From: Microglena sp. YARC
Lineage: Eukaryota; Chlorophyta; Chlorophyceae; Chlamydomonadales; Chlamydomonadaceae
Assembly: GCA_022414725.1 (NCBI GenBank)
Contig: CM039462.1
Location: forward strand, 60,491,428-60,555,427
DNA: 64,000 bases
Reading direction: 5' to 3'
The notes under the pieces were generated by a model, which searched no databases, was not told the DNA's origin, and saw only the letters and a program-made list of their open reading frames with translations. Of the stretch, positions 20,704 to 32,190 are shown in pieces. A program made the position numbers and the translations under genes. The number at the start of each line of letters is the position of its first letter. The first letter of the stretch is position 1.

Positions 20704-21345
20704 TTTTTACATTACATTACATGTTAAAGTCTACTTGACACCGCGAGGGTGTATGAGACTCTGTGCTTTAAACAAAAAGAAAAAGCACCCGCAAAAAAAA
20801 CCATTACATCAGGGGTGTGTCGAGGACGAACAAACCAAGCTCCCAACCACCGTTTTGGTGGCGTAGGTATTAAACCCCCTAGAGCCGGACCCAGATCTCA
20901 ACCACTTACAGTGGCGGAGGTAAGAAGCTAACAAATGAGAAGTCACAAGAAGAAAAGAAAAAAAAGGGATAATAAATTACGGTGCCACTAAGCAGTCCAG
21001 GGCTTCCTGTCTTGCTCTTCTACAAGTAGAAAGATAGTCGGCTAGGTTGCTCCAGAAAGTCTTAGTGCCATTTCCATTCATAAAGGTTCTGAATGTGGAA
21101 TCGCAGAATTCCACATTCCATACGGTTAAGTCGGTATCCTCATGGACATGCCTATAAATATCTGTAAACAGCTTCTGGTAGCGGAGGCGAATATCATTAT
21201 AAAAAGGGCACTCAAACATATGCATTTCATCCTCAGGTTTTTGGAACCCACACATTTGACCGTGTCTCATTGAACGAGGGATGTGTGCTCTATCCACCAC
21301 CCTCATTCTTTCTGTGTTCAGCCAATGGGAACCCATTCTAAACTG
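20704..21345 (-). pseudogene. LINE copy 2, cut by the gypsy element
   Basis: Matches LINE copy 1 from its ATTAC tail to base 6000-equivalent, then stops dead at 21345 (TTCTAAACTG) where gypsy sequence begins. It contains the C-terminal zinc-finger frame 21336-20977. The 5' continuation seen in copy 1 should lie beyond the gypsy 3' end, past the gap. Confidence 0.75.
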
Positions 21346-23602
21346 TTGTCACACGCGATTGCGTGTTTACCTACGTAACACTAAAAGCAAGGGAAATACC
21401 TTGCACACACACACCAAGAGCAGACTCCGACCAGACCTGTGCCCAGGTAGCCCAGATCTGGCTGAGTCAACCCGCCGTACATTTCCGCCTAGTGGCCAGC
21501 TACCCACAGCTACCTAGGATCGGTTACACATACGCGCCCAGGCCGCGTCACAAGCGCAGCTTGCGTGACACGCGGGCGCTTGTCTGAACACGAGACATAA
21601 CAATCCTGTGCCATTAAGCGAATCTCCTTTCGCCTGAGCAAATCTCCTTTCGCCAGCACAGGCAAAGCCATACCCTAAGGACAGAAGAGTTTATAGTCAA
21701 TTGAGACGACCAATTCTCTCTCATTCTAACTATCAAACCCTTGTCCAGGTGCGTCGATGCTGTCGTCGGGATAAGTCACTGCTAGGCGCTACTTGCGCAC
21801 CTACCCCATGCAGTGTTTGCCTTGTCGTGACACCAACCCGTCACGACAATCCAATACAACTGTCACGCATCGTGAATAATCATCTTAGGCTCTTGCGCCG
21901 CTTGACCCCTGTCGTGCATTGCAATCCCGCCTTGCCGACCTTTTCCGGCAAGCTATGTAGACACTCGCGCGTTCACTTAGAAACCGCAAGTTTTATCTTC
22001 TATTGTTCCTAGAACAAATTGTAACTCATTCTACTATCAAAACCCTTGTCCAGAACCACCACGGATTCAAAGTCTGCGTCTCCAAGCCCCTGTCGTTACC
22101 GACTCCCGAACCTGTCTACCTACGGTCGCCTCCAGTACCCTCCACCGAGCATTGACAACCCCGTCTGCCGGACTTCAGAAGGAGACTCCGGTCAACCCCT
22201 CTCCTTTCGCCTCGACTCCACAACTGCCGAAAGTCCAACCCCTCGGAACGGTGAGACGTCACCGTCAGTACTGACGACGGTGCTTCCAACCCCTCGGTAA
22301 CGCGGCTACCGAGTACAGAAACACCCCATCACTTGGTACTCCCTGCCAGGGCTTTAGATTTTTTTTCTGGACGGACACAAAGCTACCCACGGGACATACC
22401 CTAGGGACGCTTTCTCACACTTTGAGCCAGCAAGCAAAGCGATCACTTTGAGGCAGCGAACCCATAGCCCTTTGCTGCTGATTGGATAAAGTCTGTATAC
22501 ATATAGATTGGACTTAATTAACCCAACCTACTTGCTGTAACCATAGTCTGGAATTAATTATCCCATTCTAACAACGCACATACAGACTCCATAACTATAC
22601 TGATCAACTATAGATCGGGCGCACTTATCCTCCATTGCTCCTCCTACGTTACGAGTCGACGCAACTCACTAGCAGCCCCTAGAGGATTTAAGAACCCCAC
22701 CCACCTTGCGGTTCCCCACCCAAGACTCCCACATCAGAACCACTCTGATCCCTGCTTTGTGATCTCACCAACACCAGCAACCACATTTGCTGTAAAGAGA
22801 ACCCATCACACAAACCTTGTCAATTTGAGCCCGCCCTCTCAATTCAGAGACAGTACCGGTACCGTACTTCTGAACATCGAGACGGATATTACTGACTTGC
22901 TGATACCGGAGACTTGCTGATACGGACGACTTGCTGATACCGAAGACTTGCTGATACCGACATACCCAAACATTCCAACTCATACCAGCATTTGCATCCA
23001 TTAACCAAACAAATCACCAATTCAATTGGACCAACTGCTCTATACTAATCAGTTGCCCACCCCTTCCCACCGTGCGTAGGACTACCTGATCTCAAGTTCG
23101 TCGGAGGAGACTACCACCACCTCGCTAGGTACGGGCATCTTCCTCACTCTCTGACCTCAGACCTATCGCTTACGCCATCCGGCAACGGCGAAGGGCCGCC
23201 CAATTTGAGTTGAATCCTTGTTTCAGATACAAACAACCACACTCTTCCCAAAACACACGCCATAAGGCTGCCCAATTTTTTGGTTAGACTACTGTTACGA
23301 GTACGCCATCTGCATCTTTCAAAAAGCACGCCGTTAGGCCGCCTTTTTTTACTTGCACTACTATTCGCACTACCTACTTAACAAACAACAACAAAAAAAA
23401 AAAGCAACGGCGAAGGGCCGCCTTTTTTTTATTGGACCCCTGCTCCACCACACCTTCTTTCAGAACTACACTTCTGAAGAAACCAAGCCAGATACATCTG
23501 CGCTACTCTACCAACATACACATTCGTTCAGGTACCATCAGGACACAAGCCTTGGTAAACACGTGGAACAAACCCACCCCTGAACAACTAACACAACACA
23601 CA
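21346..23602 (+). repeat. gypsy 5' LTR and leader (boundary not resolved)
   Basis: No coding match. The LTR/leader boundary cannot be fixed without the 3' LTR. It has strong hairpins: TTGTCGTGAC/GTCACGACAA at 21822-21849 (10-bp perfect stem) and the palindrome CGTCAGTACTGACG near 22262. Four copies of a GACTTGCTGATACCG unit lie at about 22887-22960, and four GC-rich stem plus T-run units at 23175-23435. Confidence 0.5.
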
Positions 23603-26600
23603 ATGCGAGGAACACGAGGACAAGTCAGAGCTGCTGCAGAAGCAGAAGCGCGCTCAGACGCAACTGATCCAGCACAAGCTCAATCAGACGCCCGACAAGC
23701 CCTCTCAGACATAAGAAACATTTATTCTGAACATTCCATCACAAATCAAATAGCACAACTGCATCTGCATAACCCCATTAACATACTTCCCCCAACCATC
23801 CCCCTAACGATCCCCAACTCACCCCTCCCACTGGGGGCAGCCACCCCTGGTACGAGGGGGAGTCATCGGAGATCGACATCCCCCTTCCTATGGCACTTGC
23901 CACCACCTTACCAGCCTCAGCCACAGCAGCTGACCCTATCAGCCCCCAGCCTTCAACCCTCGACCCCCAGCCTTCTACTATCAGCCCCCAGCCCCCAGCC
24001 CAGATCGCGCAGCTACCCAGGCACCTCTCACAAGACAATTCTGTGGAACTCTACCAGCACTAAGGCCTCCATCAGCCCTTCAGCCATCACCCACACCACT
24101 CAAGCCCTGGAGCGGGCAGAGTGGAATGCGCCTGGCCCTTGGAAGCTCACAACGGCCATTGCTGAACACCCCGCCTTCTCGTGTTGCCGTCAGTGAGGAT
24201 GCTGAGGACAATGCGTACCCACCATTGTCCCCACTCCAGCGATCGTCTGCCACTCCGTCCCAGCCGCCAGTGCACAGCCCCCTGCAGGAATTTATAACCC
24301 CTCGGGAGACCTTCACTGGCGCAACTGCGACACAAGCAGCAAGCCCTCCACACATGACCACAAACAACCTTTTCAGCTCAGAAGAGGAAGTAGAAAGCCC
24401 CAGCAAACGACTTGCCCGCACTCCCCGACAGCTTCCAGAACCCACGCCAGACAACCAGCTTCCTGCAAGCCAACCTTCCGGCAACAGGTCAAGCAGCTCC
24501 TCCGACAACAGTGGATCCCGCCCCAGTCAGTCACCACATGGACCATGGGGTAATCCAGGGGGTGATCCTGCCAGTTCTTCTGACAGTGACGGTGTCCCCG
24601 ATGTGAGGCAGATACTGGAGTACCCACCTGGTCAACCAGAAGACCAACCCCCCAGCCCACCGGACTCCGACGATGAAACCACCCCCACCCCCTGAAGAAA
24701 GATGAGGTACCACCTCCACCAAACTTTCAAGGGGATGTGAGCGACGCTGATAGCAATGACAGCGAACGTCACGTCGCACTCATGATCAGTGTCGGTTCCG
24801 TCCTATCATGGGCAACTTCCAACAGAAGGATCACAGCTACACGGCGGCAGCGTATCACATACCAAAGCCTGGCTTCTGATGATGAAGAGCTACATTGTCA
24901 ACATCAAGAGAGACCTTGCAGTGGAGGAGTTGTGGGAACAGATGATGGTACAGGTCTATGAGAACTCTCAACCATTCGTCTTGTTTACAGACAACAGAGC
25001 CGCATGGATCCAGGAGTGCAATGCTCTCCAGAACACAAAGCTCCTTGAATGGAGTCCTCCAAGTCAACGAGCATGGTCAACCAATCATGAACCCAGCCAC
25101 TTGGAAGCTGAAGCTCATTCATCTTTCTACGAGCTGGTCAAAACTGGACTAGCACTCGCACTCAAGGTAACCCCTCTCGATGCCAAGGAGGAGTATGAGA
25201 AGTTTGACTGCTACGACAATGCAGGCCTCTTATACCCCATGCCTCGCATCTTGATGTCAGAATTCACAAAGAAGTACGAGGAGTTTGATATCCGGGCTGG
25301 ACAACCCCATTTACCGGGAGGCCATGGCCAAGGTGGCCAAACTCCTTGATCCGCATGGCCCCCACCCTGAAGGAGAACTTTGGCAGCTACAAGGATGTCA
25401 CCCCCTCGGTTGCTGGGCAATAGCCAAGCTCTACAAGCTTGACCAAGACCAGCACACCCTGGAAAGGCTGTCTGGCATTGCCCAAACTGAAGCATCCAAG
25501 AGAGACGATATGACAGCACAAGGCATGCTGCTCTGCGTCTCCAAACCACCAACACAGAGGCCAACTGTCATGCCACGCCAAACGCCTGCTTTTTCCCGTC
25601 ACCCAGGACCCCAGTGCACCCAAGGGCAATAACGGTGAACCCAAGTCTTCCACAGTTTGCACTACATGCAACATCACTGGACACGGTTCCGACACTTGCT
25701 ACCTGAACAACCCTGGGACCCCCTAACCCATCCTGGTGCCGAAGAACCCAGCACGGTACGCCATCTGGCGCACCTCAACAATCCAGCAAAGGCTTCGCCC
25801 CACCACCAACTTTGGACCAGCTCAAATCTGGAGTGCCTTACTTCCGCTCAGTGCAGGGAGCTGTCCAACACAGCCCGCATACACAAATGCGTAACCCCCC
25901 CGCACAGCATTACAGACAGCCACAGACTCCAGTACAACAGCAATCCTCCCTACCCCCTCAGAACCCCAGGTACAAGGGAAGAACCCACGACCCTTTTCGG
26001 CCGGCACCCCAGGGAACAACAACCAGAGAAGCATGGGAGGAAACTGGTGGCGGGTATCAAGATGGCTACCCAAGGAAAACCAAGGCACCCAGGGTGGATA
26101 CCAAACAAGTTACCAGGGAAACAACCAGGGCACTCAAGGCAACTACCAAGGGCAAACAAGAAGCGCTAACGACAATAGCATGCAGCAGCACCAACGGCCA
26201 GACGTCGTCATGCAACTACAACAACAACAACACAATCGGCAGATGCAGTTGCAGCAGCAACAGCATAACCAGCAGTTGCATGACACGGTCTTCGCCATTC
26301 GTGAGGAACTTCGTTCGCAAAACATCAAGCGGACGCCATGCCCCACACCCCCATGATCAACACAGCCGTAGCAACCAGCCACTACAACTAGAGGCTCCAC
26401 AAGCTGCGCAATCTGATCTACCAGAACCTGACTGGTACAATGCAGCCCTAGTAGTCAGCTTCCGACAAACTCCAGACGCCGAGACACAAGCTAGCTCACA
26501 GGCAATTTACAAGCCCACATTTGATCCTTCCACTGACGGAACTGGGTCAACAGCTGCCATCCCCCTACCAAGCGCTCGAGTATCACGGCACGTTACCCAA

Positions 26601-26912
26601 GCCCAGCATCGGGCATCACAAGACCTCCTCATGGATGAGATGACAGTCTTGCAACGGGATCTTGATTTGATGTTCAGAGAAGTGCAGAACCTGCACGAGT
26701 TCAACAGGGCCTTGCAGGTCAGAGCCACAGCAGTTGAGACAGCACAGCGCGCAGCTTGTGTCACGCACAACCCAGTGGACACATTTGTACGCGACTACAC
26801 TGCTTCTGGTCAGCTGAGCCCTTTCTACAGCAACCTTGCTGCAAGGAACAGAGCCCAGCTACGGTGTACCGTACCTAGCCAACCTGTCCCACCAGACTGG
26901 CCTCTCGTTTAA
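23603..26912 (+). pseudogene. gypsy gag with zinc knuckle and coiled-coil region, frameshifted
   Basis: A likely start is MRGTRGQVRAAAEAEARS at 23603, inside a frame open from 23432. Proline/serine-rich sequence follows, then a capsid-like region in other frames (24789-25349, 25285-25632). At 25658-25700 CTTCNITGHGSDTC is a CX2CX4HX4C zinc knuckle. Frame 25812-26912 then has glutamine-rich HNRQMQLQQQQHNQQL-like sequence (read in an overlapping frame) and a helical segment VLQRDLDLMFREVQNLHEF. At least four frame changes are needed, so this copy makes no intact Gag. Confidence 0.6.
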
Positions 26913-27577
26913 GTCCACAACTGGCCTCCTACAGTGCGTCAACCTTATGGTCCTCGTCGACACCGGCAGTGGTCTCAACTTCATCTCGCAATCTATGGCG
27001 GGACTCATTGGGACACGATCCTCTCCCATGCCACCACAAGACGATTGCGTTCAATGACGTCAAAAGCTCCCTCACCAAGGAGATTCAAATGCCTGTCATT
27101 TTTTGCAGCGAAACCCCCAACGAGATCAGCGTCAGGGCAACTTTTGTCATTGCCCCTGACAACACCATCTTCGATGCCCTCATCGGTACCCCACTCATGG
27201 CCATGCCAGGCATTTCTGCCCTACCTGACATTTCACAAGAGAAACTCACATTGCGCCCCTTCCTCCACTTGTCCAGCGCAGAGCATACTGCCACAGGTCG
27301 CGCTTTTGACCGTGGACTTGCCATTCAGGCCAGTATCTCGAACCAAGCAGCTCCCTCCATGCTAGGCCCGCCGCCACGAACCAGGGTATGGCCACCCTTC
27401 GAGGGACCACCCACCCACCCGACGGAGTCCATCATATGGAACAAAATCTGGACAGACAGCACCCATCGACCTAATGATGGACATCCTCCGCTTCTTCCCC
27501 AACCTCCGTCGTCACACGCCATTTCAACATGTCCTCCATCCGATTTTCCCACCCCAACTGATCAGCGTTCTACATGA
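26913..27577 (+). pseudogene. gypsy aspartic protease
   Basis: LVDTGSGLNFIS with the active-site Asp at 26959-26961, the D(T/S)G motif of retroviral-type proteases. It is followed in the next frame by VRATFVIAPDNTIFDALIGTPL, matching the second conserved block (ALIG, where viral and gypsy proteases have the flap-distal hydrophobic-Gly motif). A frameshift lies between the two blocks near 27050. Confidence 0.65.
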
Positions 27578-28710
27578 CCCTGCTCATGCATATGGTCACC
27601 CATGCGCACAGCATGGAAAGCTACAGCTATGAGACCAACAGTGACAACACGCTGTACCTTGGAGATGTTAACCTACTCCACAGGTGCATCCTAGACTTGC
27701 CAGCTCAGGACAACTTCTCATCTGTCCTCACCCTGGGAAAGAACAAGGCCTGCCAATCCGAGTCACCCTCACCCCACGCAGTATGGGGGAAGTGCTCGAC
27801 CCCAGGAGCATGGAGCACTCCGGGGCATCCCTACACCTTTCACACCCATTGGTCACCCCAAGTGATCCAATCAGACCTATGACTGACGCTTCTGTGTGCA
27901 TCCTACCCTCAATCCAGGGCACCTACAGTCTGTACTCAAACTCCTACCCCTACTTGGATAGTTGCTACACAAGCACCCGCCTCTACCCACCTGTCCCAGG
28001 TTTCGGTTTGCCGCTGGACGCGTACGCAGTCGTGCAAGGACGGCAACCTGAGCCCTGTGCTCGCCCCCTTACACAACCAACAAACAGCATACTCTCCTCT
28101 TCTCTTTCCCCTCCAGGATACAGAAGAGCTACAGAGCCACCAAAACCGCTGTATCAATTGGTATGACACATCGGCACCCAGCTTGCATTCTACCTCCATC
28201 TTCTTGATCCGCAGGCCACCCGTCTACAACAGTGAGGATGACTTCGAATACGACGCTGCAGCCACCTCTGCTCCTAGCTCTCATCGTTGCCCCACCTCAC
28301 CCCTGCTGATTACTTGCTCACAATGACCAGCACTCCATCTCCCACCCCAGCCGGTGACAACTATAAAGAACCCCAAGACTTCTTCACAACACAGCTGGAT
28401 GATGTCTACTGGCGACCAGGTCAAGAGTTCCTGGGAGGCCAAGCAGCAGTTTTACCAAGCGTCCACTTCTTGCGCTTTACCAGTGCGCCTGGACCCTCCC
28501 ACTCCAGCTTCACTCCTGCCTGGCCGCCTACAAGGAGGCCTTACTAGCTGCCTCAGTCACATGGACCCCAACTATCTGCAGGAGGGGGGGATTAACAACA
28601 GTATGCCAGACGGAGCAGTCACACCCAATGCAGATAGAGGGGCCCTACATCCAGACTGTGACCTCTTCATTGGTCGGGATCATCGCAGGAATGGCACTAT
28701 GGAGGTTTTG
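27578..28710 (+). other. gypsy polyprotein segment between protease and LINE insert, unrecognised
   Basis: Coding-like composition with overlapping frames (27574-27882, 27684-28166, 28354-28728) but no domain I recognise. It is probably the protease-reverse transcriptase linker. Confidence 0.35.
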
Positions 28711-29155
28711 TTCTATAGCACAGTTTAGAAGGTTCCCGCAACGCAAAAGAAGAGATAGAGCATCCCCTCGCCACTGTCAAATGTGTGTTCCAAAAAACTC
28801 AACATCTGTTTTACAGATATTTATAGGAATGACCCCGTATGGAATGTGGAATTCTGCGATTCCACATTCAGCACTAAGCTTTTTGGAGCAACCTAGCCGA
28901 CTATCTTCTACTTGTAAAGAAGAGCAAGAGGAATTGTAATTAGATCCCTTTTTTTCTTCTTGAGACTTCTATTTGGATACGTAAGTGGTTGAGATCTGGG
29001 TCCTCTTAAGGGGTTTAATACCTACGCCACCAAAACGGTGGTTGGGAGTTTGGTTGTTTGTCCTCCGGACACACCCCTGATGTATGGGGTTTTTTGCTTT
29101 GTGGGTGCTTTTTTCCTTTTCTGTTTGCCTCCTATAGCTTTAACTAATGTAATAG
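28711..29155 (+). mobile_element. LINE 3' fragment (copy 3) inside the gypsy element
   Basis: A decayed copy of the LINE 3' end in the plus orientation, from TTCTATAGCACAGTTTAGAA through the zinc-finger region and the ACCAAAACGGTGGTTGGGAG 3' untranslated region to TAACTAATGTAATAG. It interrupts gypsy between protease and reverse transcriptase. Its divergence from copies 1 and 2 is far higher than theirs from each other, so it is an older insertion. Confidence 0.7.
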
Positions 29156-29309
29156 AGAAGGACAACGACAAGCAGGCATTCACTAGTCCCTACCGCAAGC
29201 CACCTATAGAAAAAACTTGCTCAAGACAAAGTCTGCGCTGAATTGCTCCCTGCTAGGCTTCATAGAGCCAGCTCCTTCAGCTCAGCATGCAGCAAAATCC
29301 TGTCGTCGC

Positions 29310-29955
29310 CTTGAAAAAAAGGACCTGATGGCCAGTACACTGCGAACAGAGTGTGCTACAACTACAAGGCCATCAACCTCCTGACCAAAGACATGCACAC
29401 AGGTTTCCCAATTGCAGAGGAATTATTCCAAGACCTGGGTGACTCCAAGTGGTTTACACGAGTAGACCTGCGCTCGGGCTTCTACCAAGTCCACTTGTCT
29501 GCCGGCTGCCAAGATTTCTCAGCCTTTTTGGTGGGACAAGCAGCTTTACAGGTTCAAGCGTGTGCCCTTCGGACTGAAACAAGCACCAGCTTACTTCCAG
29601 AAGGTCATGGAAACTGAGTTGGGCAAACGTGGTCTCCTCAAGTTCAGCAAGGTTTTCATTGATGACATTCTGGTCCACAGCGCCACCTTTGCTGATCACA
29701 TCAAGGACGTGGAAGCAGTACTACAGTGTCTCATCGACATTGGCCTCCGCATACACCCTGACAAGTCCTGCTTCGCACTCGACGCAGTCGATTTCTTAGG
29801 CTTCGATGTCAGCAACCATGGTCTCACCCCGCAAGCAGCCAAAGTCCAAGCTATCCAGGACCTGCCCTACCCAAGCAACCTCAAGGACCTCAAGACCATC
29901 CTGGGTAAGCTGCGCTACTACGGTTGTTTTTTTGTGAAAACTTTTCAGCCATAGC
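29310..29955 (+). pseudogene. gypsy reverse transcriptase
   Basis: Frame 29351-29617 reads VCYNYKAINLLTKDMHTGFP and WFTRVDLRSGFYQVHLS (the first catalytic Asp is in VDL). A frameshift near 29560 leads into 29562-29954: PFGLKQAPAYFQ, then FIDDILVHS with the catalytic Asp pair at 29661-29666, then FLGFDVSNHGLTPQ and KDLKTILGKLRYY. These are the standard Ty3/gypsy blocks in order, with FIDD replacing the usual YLDD/FIDD-class motif acceptably. Confidence 0.8.
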
Positions 29956-30450
29956 CAGACCCCTCAATGACCTCACCAAGAACGATGTCAAGTGGACTTG
30001 GGGACCCGAGCACACAGCAAGCCATGGACGCCATTAGGAGGAATATCAGCACACCAGGCAAGGTTTTGCGACGCTTTGACATCAACGCGCGCACCCTCAT
30101 CCACTGTGACTGGAGCCAACATGGATTAGGAGCAGTGCTCGGCCAGCTCGACTCGGAAGGTAACGAATACCTCGTCGCCTGTGCCAGCCGCAGCCTTAAC
30201 AAGCATGAAGCAGAATACAGCAGCTTCAAAGGAGAAATGCTGGCTGCTTGCTGGGCCTTGCAAGATCTTCCGCGTATATGTCTTCGGACTACATTTCACA
30301 CTGGTCACTGATCACCAGCCTCTGCTGTGGATGTTCTCCTCTGCCAACGTCACCGGTGCCATCGCTCGATGGGCATGCATGCTGCAGTCATTTGATTTTG
30401 ACATCATGCACAGACCAGGTGCACAGCATGGCAAACGCTGACGCACTGTC
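29956..30450 (+). pseudogene. gypsy RNase H
   Basis: Frame 29967-30311 has LIHCDWSQHGLGAVLGQLD (first catalytic Asp) and SRSLNKHEAEYSSFKGEMLA (catalytic Glu). After a frameshift it continues TDHQPLLWMF (catalytic Asp) and ARWACMLQSFDFDIMHRPGA, then NADALSR in another frame. Typical gypsy RNase H and tether. Confidence 0.75.
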
Positions 30451-30639
30451 TAGGTTTCCCAGCCCCACTGCAGAGGACAACACTGGCGCTCGCATTGACC
30501 TGGACAGCGACCTATACGCAGCATTTCCAACAGTGCCCACCACCCCTTATGTGCCCCTAGACTTGACACTAGGGCACATCGTGGACTACGTCCTTGACGT
30601 CAGATCTTGTCTTATCCATCTGCACAACACCCTTGCCTG

Positions 30640-31640
30640 CCGCCGTCACATACATGGCCCAGAATGGCATCACTCTATACGAGATGTGCGGGGGAATGTG
30701 TGCAGGATTGGAAGCAGCACTGCGCAATGGCATCCAAGTTAACAGGTATATCTACAGCGACATTTCGCCCGCTGCTCAGAACAGTCGCCCGCTATAGGAC
30801 ACAAGCTTTGACCAACCTCTACCCCCATCTGCTCAAGTCATACGCCTGCGACCATGCCTTCACGACGCTGCCCCAGGATGTGACCAAGATCACACCAGAA
30901 CAGCTCATGACCGCAGCTGTGAACGACCAATCACAGTGGCTCATCATAGCCGGTCCAGAGTGCCAAGACTTCAGCCCAGCAGGAGGCAACAGAGGACTCA
31001 AGGGACCCCGGGCCGCCGTCCTGCAGGCTTGTACCACCGTCATAGGGTACATCCAGCAGCTACAGCATCCTCGGCAACCCCTCTACATCGTGGAGAATGC
31101 AGCAATGCAGCACAACTTTCGATCAAACATATTGCTACCAAGACTTCAACGCAGTCAACAGAACTCTTGGCCTCCCTATCTGCGTGGATGCTGCAACATT
31201 CGACTCAGGAGCGCACAGACTCCGCAACAAGTGGCAGAACTTGGTTGACCCCCTTGATCTCCAGCTCCAGCTCAACAAGACCCGTCGGACTGCCAACATT
31301 TTCAAGCCAAACGCCTTCTTGGATCCAGGACGGAGCACTACAAGGGTCTACAGATCAGACACAGCCCCTTTTTGCTTAGCAAACAAGATCGGACAAGAGC
31401 GCAACGTACTGCCTACTCTAGTAGCGTACCCTCTGTCTCGAGCCTTCAGACCTGACAAGCCAGGCAGCATCTACTCTCTCCAGGGCGGCGCATGGTCTGA
31501 AACCAAACCCTTCTGAGAGAGAACGCATGCTCGGATACTACACAGGAGCAACAGCAGCACCAGGTCTCACTCAAAACCAGAGGCATATCCTCACAGGCAA
31601 CAGCATGGATCAGCGAGCCTTGGTAGCAATCATCAGAAAG
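30640..31640 (+). pseudogene. C5-cytosine DNA methyltransferase domain within the gypsy polyprotein
   Basis: Conserved motifs appear in the correct order between RNase H and integrase. Motif I is EMCGGMCAGLEAAL (30681-30722, S-adenosylmethionine binding). YIYSDISP (from about 30749) fits motif II. Motif IV is AGPECQDFSPAGG with the catalytic Cys codon at 30961-30963 (ECQ in place of the common PCQ). Motif VI is IVENAA (31087-31101) with the Glu-Asn pair. Motif VIII-like HRLRNKW is near 31212-31232. A terminal block TAAPGLTQNQRH and GNSMDQRAL (31595-31621) is motif X. Three frames are used, with breaks near 30770, 31120 and 31515. No separate start, promoter or stop sets it apart from the polyprotein, so it belongs to the element. 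In an intact copy it would methylate cytosines; the target is unknown. Confidence 0.7.
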
Positions 31641-32190
31641 ACCTTGGAAATGGCAATCCCTACACGTCTAACATCTATGCTAGAATTTAAGCCACCCCCC
31701 AGGCCTGAGTTGCTACCTTCTCCCAGTCCTGCTCTTCTTCTGACAACTTCTCCCAGCTATCCCAGCAATTCTGGCGGTCGCATATCAGACCCCACGCCTC
31801 CGACACGCCAGTTCTATGGCACTGAGCTTGCTTGCCTGCTGGCAGTCACCAGGAGCAAGACTGTCAAGCCACACATCTGGCCATCAAAACCACCTGCACC
31901 AGCCAACAGCCAACAACCAACAGCATCAGCCAACAGCCCCCAACCAACAGCCAACAGCCAACAGCCACCGACCCTCAGCCGTTGCAACACTCCCCTCCTT
32001 TGCCTCTTCTAACCATCTTCAGCTCCAAGTCCTCCACTCGCCCCAGGCAGACAGTTGGATACTGACCTGCGCCTTGCTGCAATGTCCAAGGACACTGACG
32101 GTCTAGACATCCACTCTGATCAGTTGTCTTAGAGTACTTGAGGCGTGGAGTCCTCGGATCCAACTGGACGACATCTCGTACTAGGCGGGT
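31641..32190 (+). other. proline/glutamine-rich linker of the gypsy polyprotein
   Basis: Low-complexity sequence with repeated CAGCCAACAGCC words at 31895-31970 (ANSQQPT-type repeats). No domain recognised. Confidence 0.4.

Larger units (their letters stand above)
12236..21345 (+). mobile_element. GP-2: gag-protease LTR retroelement interrupted by T2, a LINE and a gypsy element
   Basis: Order: LTR, primer-binding site, about 600 bases of leader, gag (broken), zinc knuckle and protease, C-terminal domain, 3' untranslated region with T2 inserted at 16118, LINE inserted at about 20704, and the gypsy element inserted in that LINE at 21346. Without GP-3 and its duplication the repeat period from GP-1 to GP-2 is about 10.28 kb. 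The 3' LTR of GP-2 is not in the window; it should lie beyond the gypsy element. Confidence 0.75.

Noticed and set aside
23432..24196. Gag start at 23432
   Set aside because: The first 57 residues read a T-run and hairpin leader; MRGTRGQ at 23603 is a better start.
30607..31248. Stand-alone host or viral cytosine methyltransferase gene
   Set aside because: It lies in order between RNase H and integrase, shares their coding style and has no own promoter, start or terminator.
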